From Coprococcus aceti (GTDB lineage Bacteria; Bacillota; Clostridia; Lachnospirales; Lachnospiraceae), in assembly GCF_025567285.1 (NCBI RefSeq), contig NZ_JAOQJT010000006.1, positions 62,001 through 126,000 on the forward strand: a stretch of 64,000 nucleotides of DNA, in the 5' to 3' direction. The position numbers and the translations under genes were made by a program. Shown in pieces: positions 1-7,754 of the stretch. Numbering within the stretch: the stretch's first letter is position 1; every line of letters begins with the position of its first letter. A model generated the notes under the pieces. It saw only the letters and a program-made list of their open reading frames with translations, ran no database searches and had not been told where the DNA came from.

Positions 1-1
1 T

Positions 2-109
2 ACCGGCGGACTTGGAAAGATGATATATGAGAACACGGACTGCATAGATGTGTATGATCCGGATCTCACACTTCACGGACTCAGACTTATCATGGACAAG
101 CAGAAATAA
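2..109 (+). CDS. coaX: Type III pantothenate kinase, C-terminal end (partial)
   Basis: An open frame runs in from the left edge and ends at TAA 107-109, leaving 35 residues. They read TGGLGKMIYENTDCIDVYDP followed by DLTLHGLRLI. This matches the C-terminus of CoaX: the TGGL turn, the acidic 'DPDLTL.GL' segment and the closing helix. CoaX phosphorylates pantothenate in the first step of coenzyme A synthesis. The next gene, dusB, begins about 50 bases downstream, an arrangement common in clostridia. The assignment rests on a short C-terminal fragment only, so the start and the catalytic residues cannot be checked. Confidence 0.72.
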   Translation, partial: TGGLGKMIYENTDCIDVYDPDLTLHGLRLIMDKQK

Positions 110-157
110 GTCGAATTTTGCAAATTATATATTATTATAGAAGCAATGGAGAAATTT

Positions 158-1126
158 ATGGATTTCAGAGATAAATTGATCCTGGCGCCGATGGCTGGTG
201 TATGTGACCAGCCATTTCGTCTTTTATGCAAGGAACAGGGCTGTGATATCCTGTACAGCGAGATGGTGAGCGCCAAGGCAATATATTATAAAAATATGAA
301 CACGAAGCCGCTTCTGGCTATGGATGAGCGGGAGAAGCCATTTGGGCTGCAGCTCTTTGGCTCTGATCCTGAGATCATGGCGGAGATGGCAAAGAGGATA
401 GAGAGCAACGGTTATTCATTCATAGATGTAAATATGGGCTGCCCTGTGCCGAAGGTGGTCAACAATGGAGAGGGATCTGCGCTGATGAAGGATCCGGTTC
501 TTGTTGGAAGGATAGTCGAGGCCATGGCAAAAGCTATAAGTATACCGCTGACCATCAAGATAAGAAGCGGATTTGATTCAGAGCATATAAATGCGCCTGA
601 GATAGCACATATAGCCCAGGAGAGCGGGGCTGCCGCTGTGGCGGTGCACGGAAGGACAAGGCAGCAGTATTATCAGGGACATGCGGACTGGAGCGTCATA
701 GCCAGGGTGAAGGAGGCGTGCATCATCCCGATCATTGGCAATGGCGATATAAACACTCCTCAGGACATCATAGACATGAGGGCGCAGACGAACTGTGACG
801 GCTTTATGATAGGAAGAGGTGCGAGGGGCAACCCGTGGATATTCCGCGATATGAAATACTACTACGAGCATGGCGAGCTGCCGGACAAGCCTGACATATA
901 TGAAGTGAAGGATATGATGCTGAGACATGCGAGACTCATGGTTGAGTTCAAGGGTGAGTACACAGGTATCCATGAGATGAGAAAGCACGTGGCATGGTAC
1001 TCAGTCGGAATGTATGATTCGGCAAAGCTCAGGAGCAATGTGAACCAGGTTGAGACTTACGAGGAGCTTGAGGAACTGCTCTGTAGATGGGCTGACAGCG
1101 CACCTGAAAAAGTCATTGTGAGTTAA
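158..1126 (+). CDS. dusB: tRNA-dihydrouridine synthase (DusB/NifR3 family)
   Basis: A 322-residue flavoenzyme predicted to reduce uridines in tRNA D-loops, using FMN and NADPH. The N-terminal LAPMAGVCDQPFR is the family signature of the TIM-barrel start. NMGCPVPKV carries the catalytic Cys (about residue 95). HGRTRQQYYQG and the GNGDI and GRGARGNPW segments form the FMN phosphate site. The frame is open from ATG 146, but ATG 158 is preferred because GGAG at 148-151 lies six bases before it, while the upstream ATG has no ribosome site. It probably shares a transcript with coaX. The length is normal for DusB. Confidence 0.9.
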   Translation: MDFRDKLILAPMAGVCDQPFRLLCKEQGCDILYSEMVSAKAIYYKNMNTKPLLAMDEREKPFGLQLFGSDPEIMAEMAKRIESNGYSFIDVNMGCPVPKVVNNGEGSALMKDPVLVGRIVEAMAKAISIPLTIKIRSGFDSEHINAPEIAHIAQESGAAAVAVHGRTRQQYYQGHADWSVIARVKEACIIPIIGNGDINTPQDIIDMRAQTNCDGFMIGRGARGNPWIFRDMKYYYEHGELPDKPDIYEVKDMMLRHARLMVEFKGEYTGIHEMRKHVAWYSVGMYDSAKLRSNVNQVETYEELEELLCRWADSAPEKVIVS

Positions 1127-1336
1127 CATAAAAACAAAAAAATGTAACAGAAAACAAAGATTTTATTAAAAACTCTAAAGTAAAAATATACAAGATGCTG
1201 ATTTGTTTCAAAAATGTTACGGTACTAAAATGTAAAATATGCACAAAAATAGCATTTTAAAATGTTGCATGTTTACATTAACGGAATTAAAGATTTTATG
1301 CGAGTTGTGCATGATTTACAAAAATATCCACTTTGC

Positions 1337-1365
1337 TTGACCTTTCTTTTGACAGAGATTATAAT
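1337..1365 (+). promoter_or_regulatory. Sigma-A promoter for the 3D-domain protein
   Basis: TTGACC at 1337-1342 and a perfect TATAAT at 1360-1365 are separated by 17 bases, about 70 bases before the start codon. The surrounding gene-free stretch 1127-1436 is very AT-rich. I see no riboswitch or hairpin with a T-run there; it may hold upstream binding sites. Confidence 0.72.
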
Positions 1366-1436
1366 AGCGTCATGAGTTAAATTTTAACGGTTTTGTAACA
1401 ATTCTGAAACCGTAAAGAAATTAAGGAGAAAAGGTT

Positions 1437-2297
1437 ATGCAAAAGTTTTCAGATTCATCACGTATGAAATCACAGAAACTAATGAAGACATCACTGAAAA
1501 GGAACGTAAAGAAGATTAGCATAGGAGCAGTACTCCTGGCAGTTGGATTTTCATCATACGCAGTTATCGCATCAGATGACAGCATGGTTTCATCCAAGGG
1601 CAAGGGAGTGTCGATCGCAGCAGCAGCAGGTAATACATTATACGCAGACAACACAGCAGACTATGGAGAGGCAACATCATCAGTTGCACTGGCAGATGGT
1701 ACTCTGTCAGATGTCAACAAGACTGGTTCAGTAGCCCTCTCAAGCAAGAAGACAGTTAAGAAGACTTCAGCCATAAGCGGTGGAGTTCAGGAGAGCACAA
1801 CAGAGGCTCGTGCAACAGAGGCTGCACAGCAGGCAGCAGACACAACAAAGTCAGAGCCTACCACACAGATGAAGGTTAAGGATAAGGATAAGTCAGCAGC
1901 AGGACTTCCTGACGATCAGATATCAGTTGATCCATCAACAGAGAAGTCAACAGATGGACTTCCTGATGACAAGGTTATCTATGTGAATGGTGAGACATCA
2001 GGTACATATCTCGGAACATTCTGGATTACGGCATATTGTCCATGTCCAATCTGCTGCGGTGAGTACAGCAACATGGATAACCCGACAACAGCTTCAGGCG
2101 CACCTGCAGTCGAGGGTGTGACATGTGCAGCGCCAAGTAACTTTGCATTTGGTACAGAGCTTATAGTTGATGGTCATACATACACAGTTCAGGACAGAGG
2201 TGGAGCTATCAATGGCAATCATCTTGATATCTACTTCTCAAACCATCAGGCAGCTCTTAACTTCGCAACAGGCTACTATGATGTATATGTAAAGTAA
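1437..2297 (+). CDS. Secreted or membrane-anchored 3D-domain protein
   Basis: A 286-residue protein. Residues about 22-45 form one hydrophobic segment after a Lys/Arg-rich N-terminus, fitting a signal peptide or anchor. Residues about 50-180 are a Ser/Thr/Ala/Lys linker without recognisable fold. From about 190 to the end lies a 3D domain, named for three conserved Asp: LGTFWITAYCPCPICCG, an ASG segment, FGTELIVDGHTYTVQDRGG and LDIYFSNH. This double-psi beta-barrel occurs in peptidoglycan-active proteins such as MltA-like and YabE/YocH proteins, so a wall-remodelling role is inferred. The clustered Cys (CPCPICC) are typical of the clostridial subgroup. AAGGAG at 1423-1428 supports the start. 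It has its own promoter and terminator. Confidence 0.8.
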   Translation: MQKFSDSSRMKSQKLMKTSLKRNVKKISIGAVLLAVGFSSYAVIASDDSMVSSKGKGVSIAAAAGNTLYADNTADYGEATSSVALADGTLSDVNKTGSVALSSKKTVKKTSAISGGVQESTTEARATEAAQQAADTTKSEPTTQMKVKDKDKSAAGLPDDQISVDPSTEKSTDGLPDDKVIYVNGETSGTYLGTFWITAYCPCPICCGEYSNMDNPTTASGAPAVEGVTCAAPSNFAFGTELIVDGHTYTVQDRGGAINGNHLDIYFSNHQAALNFATGYYDVYVK

Positions 2298-2328
2298 TAA
2301 AAAGCAGAAATTGTATACAGATATATTA

Positions 2329-2354
2329 AAGACCCGCCGTAAGGCGGGTTTTTA
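2329..2354 (+). terminator. Rho-independent terminator
   Basis: CCCGCC (2333-2338), loop GTAA, GGCGGG (2343-2348), then TTTTT. It closes the 3D-domain gene. Confidence 0.9.
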
Positions 2355-2417
2355 AATGCAGTGAGATAAGTGTTGGGAAAGTGTTGGAAAAGTCGCATGA
2401 ATGAGACGGGCTATAGC

Positions 2418-2446
2418 TTGTTTTTTATAAAATGCTGTGTTATAAT
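2418..2446 (+). promoter_or_regulatory. Promoter for thrC
   Basis: TTGTTT at 2418-2423 and TATAAT at 2441-2446 with a 17-base spacer, about 90 bases upstream of the start codon. No attenuator or T-box is visible in the short leader. Confidence 0.6.
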
Positions 2447-2533
2447 GCACACGATTATTTGTAAGAATACAGGTGATTCTTGAGTTTAGTACATAACGAA
2501 ATGTTTAAATATATTTATTAAGGAGATTGGCAA

Positions 2534-4021
2534 ATGGAACTTATCTACAGAAGCACAAGAAATGCAAATGAGACAGCAACAGCATCACAGGCTATACTTA
2601 AGGGACTTGCTAATGAGGGGGGACTCTTTGTACCAGATTCTATACCAGCACTTGATGTGTCTCTGGAAGATCTTGCAAAGATGAACTATCAGCAGGTTGC
2701 ATACGAGGTTATGAAGCTTATGTTCACAGACTTCACAGAGGCTGAGCTTAAGCATTGTATAGATTCAGCATATGATTCAAAGTTTGATACACCGGTTATA
2801 GCACCACTTGTGAATAAGGCAGGAGCATATTATCTTGAGCTTTTCCATGGATCAACAATAGCATTCAAGGATATGGCACTTTCAATCCTTCCATATCTTC
2901 TCACAACATCAGCAAAGAAGAATGGAGTAAAGAATGAGATCGTCATCCTCACAGCAACATCAGGTGATACAGGTAAGGCTGCCCTTGCAGGATTTGCAGA
3001 TGTTCCTGGAACAAAGATCATCGTGTTCTATCCAAAGCACGGTGTAAGCCCAATCCAGGAGAAGCAGATGGTTACACAGAAGGGTGACAATACATTTGTT
3101 GTTGGTATCACAGGTAACTTTGATGATGCACAGACAGGTGTGAAGAAGATGTTCTCAGATGCTGAGCTTGCAAAGTACATGGATGAGAAGGGATATCAGT
3201 TTTCATCAGCAAACTCAATCAACATCGGACGTCTTGTCCCTCAGATGGTATACTATGTATACGCTTACACAAGACTTGTTGCAGACGGAACCATCAAGGC
3301 AGGCGACAAGATCAACGTGGACGTTCCAACAGGTAACTTTGGTAATATCCTTGCAGCATACTATGCCAAGGAGATGGGACTTCCAATCGCAAAGTTCATC
3401 TGCGCATCAAATGACAACAAGGTTCTGTTTGATTTCTTCCAGACAGGAACATACGATAGAAACAGAGAGTTCATACTCACAACATCACCATCGATGGATA
3501 TCCTCATTTCAAGCAACCTTGAGAGACTGATATACAAGATCGCCGGAAATGATGCTGAGAAGAACTCGGAGCTTATGAAAGAACTCACAACAGATGGAGT
3601 GTACACCATCACAGACGATATGAAGGCAAAGCTTGCTGAGTTCTATGGTGGATATGCAACAGAGGCAGAGACCGCAGCTACCATCAAAAAGGTATATGAG
3701 TCAGATGATTATATCATCGATACACATACAGCAGTTGCAGCTACAGTATATGAAAAGTATGTGGCAGAGACAGGAGATAAGACACCTACAGTCATCGCGT
3801 CAACAGCAAGCCCATACAAGTTCACAAGAAGCGTTATGAACGCTATAGACCCTGAGTATGATTCCAAGACAGACTTTGAGCTTGTCGACGAGCTTGAGAA
3901 GCTCTCAGGTGTAAAGGTACCTCAGGCTATAGAGGATATCAGATCAGCAAAGGTTCTCCACGACACAGTATGTGACAAGGAGGATATGCTTGCAGAGGTT
4001 AAGGGATTCCTTAATATCTAA
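2534..4021 (+). CDS. thrC: Threonine synthase
   Basis: A 495-residue PLP enzyme that converts O-phosphohomoserine to threonine in the cytosol. ELFHGSTIAFKDMAL holds the Schiff-base lysine (K112). LTATSGDTGKAALAG is the phosphate-binding/PLP loop, and NSINIGRL and PTGNFGN are further family motifs. The N-terminal Y-S-T-R-N and long C-terminal helical part fit the longer, yeast/E. coli-like ThrC class. AAGGAG sits eight bases before ATG. It stands alone, with its own promoter upstream and the queuosine leader downstream. Confidence 0.96.
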   Translation: MELIYRSTRNANETATASQAILKGLANEGGLFVPDSIPALDVSLEDLAKMNYQQVAYEVMKLMFTDFTEAELKHCIDSAYDSKFDTPVIAPLVNKAGAYYLELFHGSTIAFKDMALSILPYLLTTSAKKNGVKNEIVILTATSGDTGKAALAGFADVPGTKIIVFYPKHGVSPIQEKQMVTQKGDNTFVVGITGNFDDAQTGVKKMFSDAELAKYMDEKGYQFSSANSINIGRLVPQMVYYVYAYTRLVADGTIKAGDKINVDVPTGNFGNILAAYYAKEMGLPIAKFICASNDNKVLFDFFQTGTYDRNREFILTTSPSMDILISSNLERLIYKIAGNDAEKNSELMKELTTDGVYTITDDMKAKLAEFYGGYATEAETAATIKKVYESDDYIIDTHTAVAATVYEKYVAETGDKTPTVIASTASPYKFTRSVMNAIDPEYDSKTDFELVDELEKLSGVKVPQAIEDIRSAKVLHDTVCDKEDMLAEVKGFLNI

Positions 4022-4069
4022 AGCATAGTAAGAGACATAAGCTGGTATATCTGATAGGAAATAGTCAGA

Positions 4070-4075
4070 TATAAT
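4070..4075 (+). promoter_or_regulatory. -10 element for the queuosine operon
   Basis: TATAAT at 4070-4075 lies 33 bases before the preQ1 aptamer, the right distance for a promoter driving it. The -35 region (about 4047-4052) is poor, so the promoter may be weak. Confidence 0.45.
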
Positions 4076-4108
4076 ATACGAATAAAGCATAAATACAATA
4101 TTATAGAT

Positions 4109-4151
4109 TGACAGTTCATTAGTACCATCCTGTCACTAAACAAAACTAGGA
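4109..4151 (+). promoter_or_regulatory. preQ1-I riboswitch aptamer
   Basis: P1 stem TGACAG (4109-4114) pairs perfectly with CTGTCA (4130-4135). The loop starts TTC and contains TAG (4120-4122), which can pair with CTA (4146-4148) in the A-rich tail (AAACAAAACTAGGA) to form the H-type pseudoknot typical of class I preQ1 aptamers. It directly precedes four queuosine precursor genes, the expected context. Binding of preQ1 should stabilise the pseudoknot and lower expression. The assignment is by eye against the known class I pattern; no covariance search was run. Confidence 0.85.
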
Positions 4152-4189
4152 CATAAGAAGATCAGAATGTCCTATTCTGGTCTTTTTTT
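4147..4189 (+). terminator. preQ1 riboswitch expression platform
   Basis: The terminator arms are AGATCAGAAT (4159-4168) and ATTCTGGTCT (4174-4183) around a GTCCT loop, followed by seven T. An exclusive alternative is TAGGACAT (4147-4154) with ATGTCCTA (4167-4174). That antiterminator starts with two bases of the CTA used by the aptamer pseudoknot, so ligand binding should favour termination. Confidence 0.82.
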
Positions 4190-4222
4190 GTGGTGAACAG
4201 TTGGATGCTTATAGGAGGAGTT

Positions 4223-4642
4223 ATGTATAAGTTAAAGACAAAGGCAAGTTTTGACAGCGCCCATTTTTTGAAAGATTATGACGGCAAATGCAGCAATATC
4301 CACGGACACAGATGGACGGTGGAGATCAAGGTCGGTGCGGAGACTCTTGAGAGCGATACACAGAACAGAGGAATGGTGGTTGATTTCTCCAATCTGAAGA
4401 AGGATCTGAAGGAGATTGCGGATCACTTTGACCACAGCCTTATCATGGAAACGGGAAGCCTGAAGCGGGCGACGGAGGATGCGCTGCTGGCGGAAAATCT
4501 TAGAATCGTGAAGGTTGATTTCAGACCTACTGCTGAGAATTTCGCAAAGTATATATACGATGAGATGGCAGGCCGGGGCTACAAGGTCATAGAGGCAAGT
4601 GTGTATGAGACACCGAACAACGTGGCTTCTTATTGTGAGTAA
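4223..4642 (+). CDS. queD: 6-carboxy-5,6,7,8-tetrahydropterin synthase
   Basis: A 139-residue enzyme of the 6-pyruvoyl-tetrahydropterin synthase family. It converts 7,8-dihydroneopterin triphosphate to 6-carboxytetrahydropterin, the second step to preQ0. The visible zinc ligands are His14 (SAHFL) and the two His of NIHGH (27 and 29), with catalytic Cys23 in GKCSN. The HFDHSL and VYETPNN segments are also family-specific. GTG 4190 is in frame but lies in the terminator T-run region. ATG 4223 follows GGAGGAG and is the true start. First gene of the riboswitch-controlled operon. Confidence 0.93.
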   Translation: MYKLKTKASFDSAHFLKDYDGKCSNIHGHRWTVEIKVGAETLESDTQNRGMVVDFSNLKKDLKEIADHFDHSLIMETGSLKRATEDALLAENLRIVKVDFRPTAENFAKYIYDEMAGRGYKVIEASVYETPNNVASYCE

Positions 4643-4740
4643 ATATATATGATAGGATTCCGGTGAGAAGCTGGCAGGTCTAAAAATCTGGAAGATGTGA
4701 GAGAATGGAGAATATACACCGGGAGAAAGGAAATACAGTC

Positions 4741-5409
4741 GTGAGCACATACAGAGTAGTAGAGAGATTTATAAGTATCAACGGTGAGGCTGCAAGAGCC
4801 GGAGAACTTGCCGTGTTCATAAGATTTGCGGGATGCAATCTTGATTGCGGTTACTGCGATACCAAGTGGGCAAATGAGGCAGGCGTTCCTTATGAGGAAC
4901 TCACCGAGGATGAGATCATCGATTATGTCAGAAGAACAAAGGTGAAGAATGTAACCCTGACAGGTGGGGAACCGCTGATACAGAAGGACATAGATAAGTT
5001 GCTCCTTGCATTTGAGCTGGAGGATGATGTAAGGGTCGAGATCGAGACAAATGGAAGTGTGGATATCGCAGAGTTCAAGGCTCTTGGGGGAAATGTATCG
5101 TACACGCTGGATTACAAATGTCCATCCAGCGGCATGGAGAGTGAAATGTGCCTTGCAAATTATAATTATATAGACAAGAATGATTCGGTGAAATTTGTGG
5201 TCGGTTCACAGGAGGATCTGGAAAAATGTTTTGAGATAGTTAGGGAGTATGCGCTGGATGAGAAGACGAGAGTATTCATCAGTCCTGTGTATGGCAGCAT
5301 AGATCCTGCGGATATAGTGGATTTTATGATCGAGAACGATATGAATGATGTGAAGCTTCAGTTACAGCTTCACAAGTTCATTTGGGATCCGGAAGAAAGA
5401 GGTGTATAA
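4741..5409 (+). CDS. queE: 7-carboxy-7-deazaguanine synthase (radical SAM)
   Basis: A radical SAM enzyme that rearranges 6-carboxytetrahydropterin to 7-carboxy-7-deazaguanine. The cluster-binding motif C-x3-C-x2-C is seen in GCNLDCGYCDT, followed by VTLTGGEPL for SAM binding. The family normally begins just before Y-x-V-V-E-R-F-x-S-I-N-G-E. GTG 4741 gives exactly that beginning and follows GAAAGG (4725-4730), so I prefer it over in-frame ATG 4705, which would add 12 unsupported residues. The gene ends two bases before folE starts, which suggests translational coupling. Confidence 0.92.
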   Translation: MSTYRVVERFISINGEAARAGELAVFIRFAGCNLDCGYCDTKWANEAGVPYEELTEDEIIDYVRRTKVKNVTLTGGEPLIQKDIDKLLLAFELEDDVRVEIETNGSVDIAEFKALGGNVSYTLDYKCPSSGMESEMCLANYNYIDKNDSVKFVVGSQEDLEKCFEIVREYALDEKTRVFISPVYGSIDPADIVDFMIENDMNDVKLQLQLHKFIWDPEERGV

Positions 5410-5410
5410 G

Positions 5411-6004
5411 ATGGCGATAGATAAAGAGGCTATAAAGGAACACGTAAGAGGAATATTGATTGCCCTTGGAGATAATCCTGACAGGGAGGGACTTGTAGAG
5501 ACTCCTGACAGGGTTGCGCGTATGTACGAGGAAGTATTTGAGGGAATGAACTACACCAATGACGAGCTGGCCGAGATGTTCGGCAAGACATTTGCTGAGG
5601 ACGGAGTGGCAAGGCAGGCCGGTGACATGGTGTTTGTCAAGGATATAGAGGTGTTCAGCTACTGTGAGCATCACATGGCGCTTATGTACGATATGAAGGT
5701 GTCAGTCGCATACATTCCAAATGGAAGAGTGCTCGGACTTTCTAAGATAGCGAGGATTGCGGATATGGTGGCGAAGAGACTTCAGCTCCAGGAGAGGATA
5801 GGTTCGGACATCGCCTACGTCATATCTAAGGCTGCGGGAACTGAGGACGTGGCGGTCATGATAGAGGCACATCACAGCTGCATGACGGCAAGGGGCATCA
5901 AGAAACCGGGAAGCAAGACCATGACTACCACTCTCAGGGGAAGATTTGAGAGCGACACAGCTCTGCAGAACAAGTTGCTGATGATGTACAATGCGGGAAG
6001 ATAG
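5411..6004 (+). CDS. folE: GTP cyclohydrolase I
   Basis: A 197-residue enzyme that opens GTP to 7,8-dihydroneopterin triphosphate, the entry compound for folate and queuosine. Zinc ligands are visible as Cys85 and His88 (SYCEHHMAL) and Cys157 (HHSCMTARG). RLQLQERI and the GIKKPGS tail are also diagnostic. ATG 5411 overlaps nothing and follows AGAGG; the in-frame GTG 5402 lies inside queE. Its position between queE and queC indicates that this copy serves preQ0 synthesis, though it can also feed folate. Confidence 0.95.
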   Translation: MAIDKEAIKEHVRGILIALGDNPDREGLVETPDRVARMYEEVFEGMNYTNDELAEMFGKTFAEDGVARQAGDMVFVKDIEVFSYCEHHMALMYDMKVSVAYIPNGRVLGLSKIARIADMVAKRLQLQERIGSDIAYVISKAAGTEDVAVMIEAHHSCMTARGIKKPGSKTMTTTLRGRFESDTALQNKLLMMYNAGR

Positions 6005-6030
6005 TCATAGGCACACTGAATTGATAATGA

Positions 6031-6059
6031 TGAATTTGTTTATCCGGGAGCGTTATAAT
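6031..6059 (+). promoter_or_regulatory. Possible internal promoter before queC
   Basis: TATAAT at 6054-6059 with a weak TGAATT 17 bases upstream (6031-6036), in the 99-base folE-queC gap, the widest gap of the operon. It could give riboswitch-independent queC expression; not proven. Confidence 0.3.
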
Positions 6060-6103
6060 GCGGTCCGGAATATCATATTTGATTATATATGGAGGATGAG
6101 ATC

Positions 6104-6781
6104 ATGCAGAATTTGAAGAATAAGGATGAGGCAGTTGTAGTATTCAGCGGCGGACAGGACAGCACAACGTGTCTGTTGTGGGCACTCAAGAAGTACAAGA
6201 AGGTGTATGCGGTATCATTTGACTATGGACAGAGACATGCGTTGGAGCTTGAGTGTGCAAAGGAGATCGCAGACAAGTTCGGAGTGGAGCACCACATACT
6301 TGACATGGGTCTTCTCAACCAGCTTGCGCCAAATTCTCTGACAAGAACGGACATGAAGGTTGATGAAAATGCACCTGATGAGGGTACACCGAACTCATTT
6401 GTAGACGGAAGGAACATGGTATTTCTTACATTTGTAGCAATATTTGCCAAACAGAGAGGAATATCTGATATAATAACAGGAGTGTCCCAGAGTGACTTCT
6501 CAGGATACCCTGACTGCAGGGATATATTTATCAAATCGTTAAATACAACACTAAATCTTGCAATGGACTACGAGTTTGATATAATAACACCATTGATGTG
6601 GATCGATAAGATGGAGACATGGAAGATGGCTGATGAGCTGGGTGGACTGGATGTCATCAGAGATATGACACTCACATGTTACAATGGCATCAAGGGCGAG
6701 GGCTGCGGACATTGTCCATCATGCAAGCTCCGCAAGAAGGGGTATGATCTGTACATGAAGTACAAGGAGGATCACAAGTAA
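6104..6781 (+). CDS. queC: 7-cyano-7-deazaguanine (preQ0) synthase
   Basis: A 225-residue ATP-dependent enzyme that turns 7-carboxy-7-deazaguanine into preQ0 with ammonia. SGGQDS (residues 15-20) is the PP-loop that binds ATP. The C-terminal CYNGIKGEGCGHCPSCKLR holds the four zinc Cys. GVSQSDFSGYPDCR is a family motif. ATG 6104 follows GGAGGA with a seven-base gap, whereas ATG 6089 lies upstream of that site and lacks one of its own. Last gene of the operon. No queF (preQ0 reductase) follows, so preQ1 formation needs a gene elsewhere. Confidence 0.95.
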   Translation: MQNLKNKDEAVVVFSGGQDSTTCLLWALKKYKKVYAVSFDYGQRHALELECAKEIADKFGVEHHILDMGLLNQLAPNSLTRTDMKVDENAPDEGTPNSFVDGRNMVFLTFVAIFAKQRGISDIITGVSQSDFSGYPDCRDIFIKSLNTTLNLAMDYEFDIITPLMWIDKMETWKMADELGGLDVIRDMTLTCYNGIKGEGCGHCPSCKLRKKGYDLYMKYKEDHK

Positions 6782-6820
6782 ATAAGCAGTATCAAAGGGA
6801 AAGGTTGTGTTATTGAAAGT

Positions 6821-7735
6821 ATGAAGAATATGCTGTTCATCATGAATCCCAAAGCGGGTAGGACTACTCTGAAGAATTCTTTGGTGGATGTGCTGGAAGT
6901 GTTCTGCAACAACGATTACGCGGTCAGGACATATCTTACGAAATCGGCAGATGACGCAGAGAGAATTGTTCAGGAGGAAGGCGCAAACTACGATGTGATC
7001 GTATGTGCGGGGGGCGACGGAACCCTGGGCAACACAGTTACAGGATATATGAAGAGCGGGATAAGGGTTCCACTTGGATATATTCCGTGTGGCTCCACCA
7101 ATGACTTTGCAAGGAGCATGGACATACCGAGAGAGACGGTTGAGGCGGCTGAGATGATAGTGAAGGCAGAGCCGTTCTCCATAGATATAGGAAGTCTGAA
7201 CGACAAGAACTTTGTTTATGTCGCAGCTTTTGGAATGTTCTCAGATACATCATATGCAACGCCGCAGAATATGAAGAATATATTTGGGCATGCGGCATAT
7301 GTATTGCAGGGGATAAAAAGCCTGGCAAATGTACCATCTTACAAGATGAAGGTTACAATAGACGGGGACGAGCAGGAAGGCGAGTTTATATTCGGTATGG
7401 TGTCCAACTCGGTATCCGTTGGAGGGTTTAAGAGTATAACCCGAAAAGGAGTTGAGTTCGATGACGGACTTTTTGAGGGAGTACTGATAAGGACAATGAA
7501 GACACCGGCTGATCTGGAGAGAGTGGTCAGGGCACTCCTTACAGGTGATGTGAATGAGAGGAGCATGGTTTCATTCAGGGCTCACAGGGTCAAGTTTGAT
7601 GCAGAGGATCCGGTTGCATGGACATGTGATGGTGAGTTCGGCGGAGAATATAAGGAGACCAAGATACACATCCACAGGAGAGCGATAGATCTTCTGGTCG
7701 TTCAGGAAAGCGAGCAGGATGAGGTTATAGAATAA
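6821..7735 (+). CDS. Diacylglycerol kinase-family lipid kinase (DagK/YegS type)
   Basis: A 304-residue protein with the catalytic-domain signatures N-P-K-A-G near the start, CAGGDGTLG (GGDGT at 64-68, nucleotide loop) and GYIPCGSTNDFARS. The C-terminal half carries the DGEF segment of the beta-sandwich domain. Members phosphorylate diacylglycerol or related lipids at the inner membrane face. The exact substrate cannot be read from sequence; undecaprenol-type or sphingoid lipids are possible. The ribosome site is weak (AAAGG, distant). It is co-directional with glmM 19 bases downstream, so an envelope role is plausible. Confidence 0.82.
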   Translation: MKNMLFIMNPKAGRTTLKNSLVDVLEVFCNNDYAVRTYLTKSADDAERIVQEEGANYDVIVCAGGDGTLGNTVTGYMKSGIRVPLGYIPCGSTNDFARSMDIPRETVEAAEMIVKAEPFSIDIGSLNDKNFVYVAAFGMFSDTSYATPQNMKNIFGHAAYVLQGIKSLANVPSYKMKVTIDGDEQEGEFIFGMVSNSVSVGGFKSITRKGVEFDDGLFEGVLIRTMKTPADLERVVRALLTGDVNERSMVSFRAHRVKFDAEDPVAWTCDGEFGGEYKETKIHIHRRAIDLLVVQESEQDEVIE

Positions 7736-7754
7736 TAGAATCGAGGATTTTACA

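Noticed and set aside
4190..4222. GTG 4190 as the queD start
   Set aside because: It lies at the end of the riboswitch terminator T-run and before the GGAGGAG site, so ATG 4223 is the real start.
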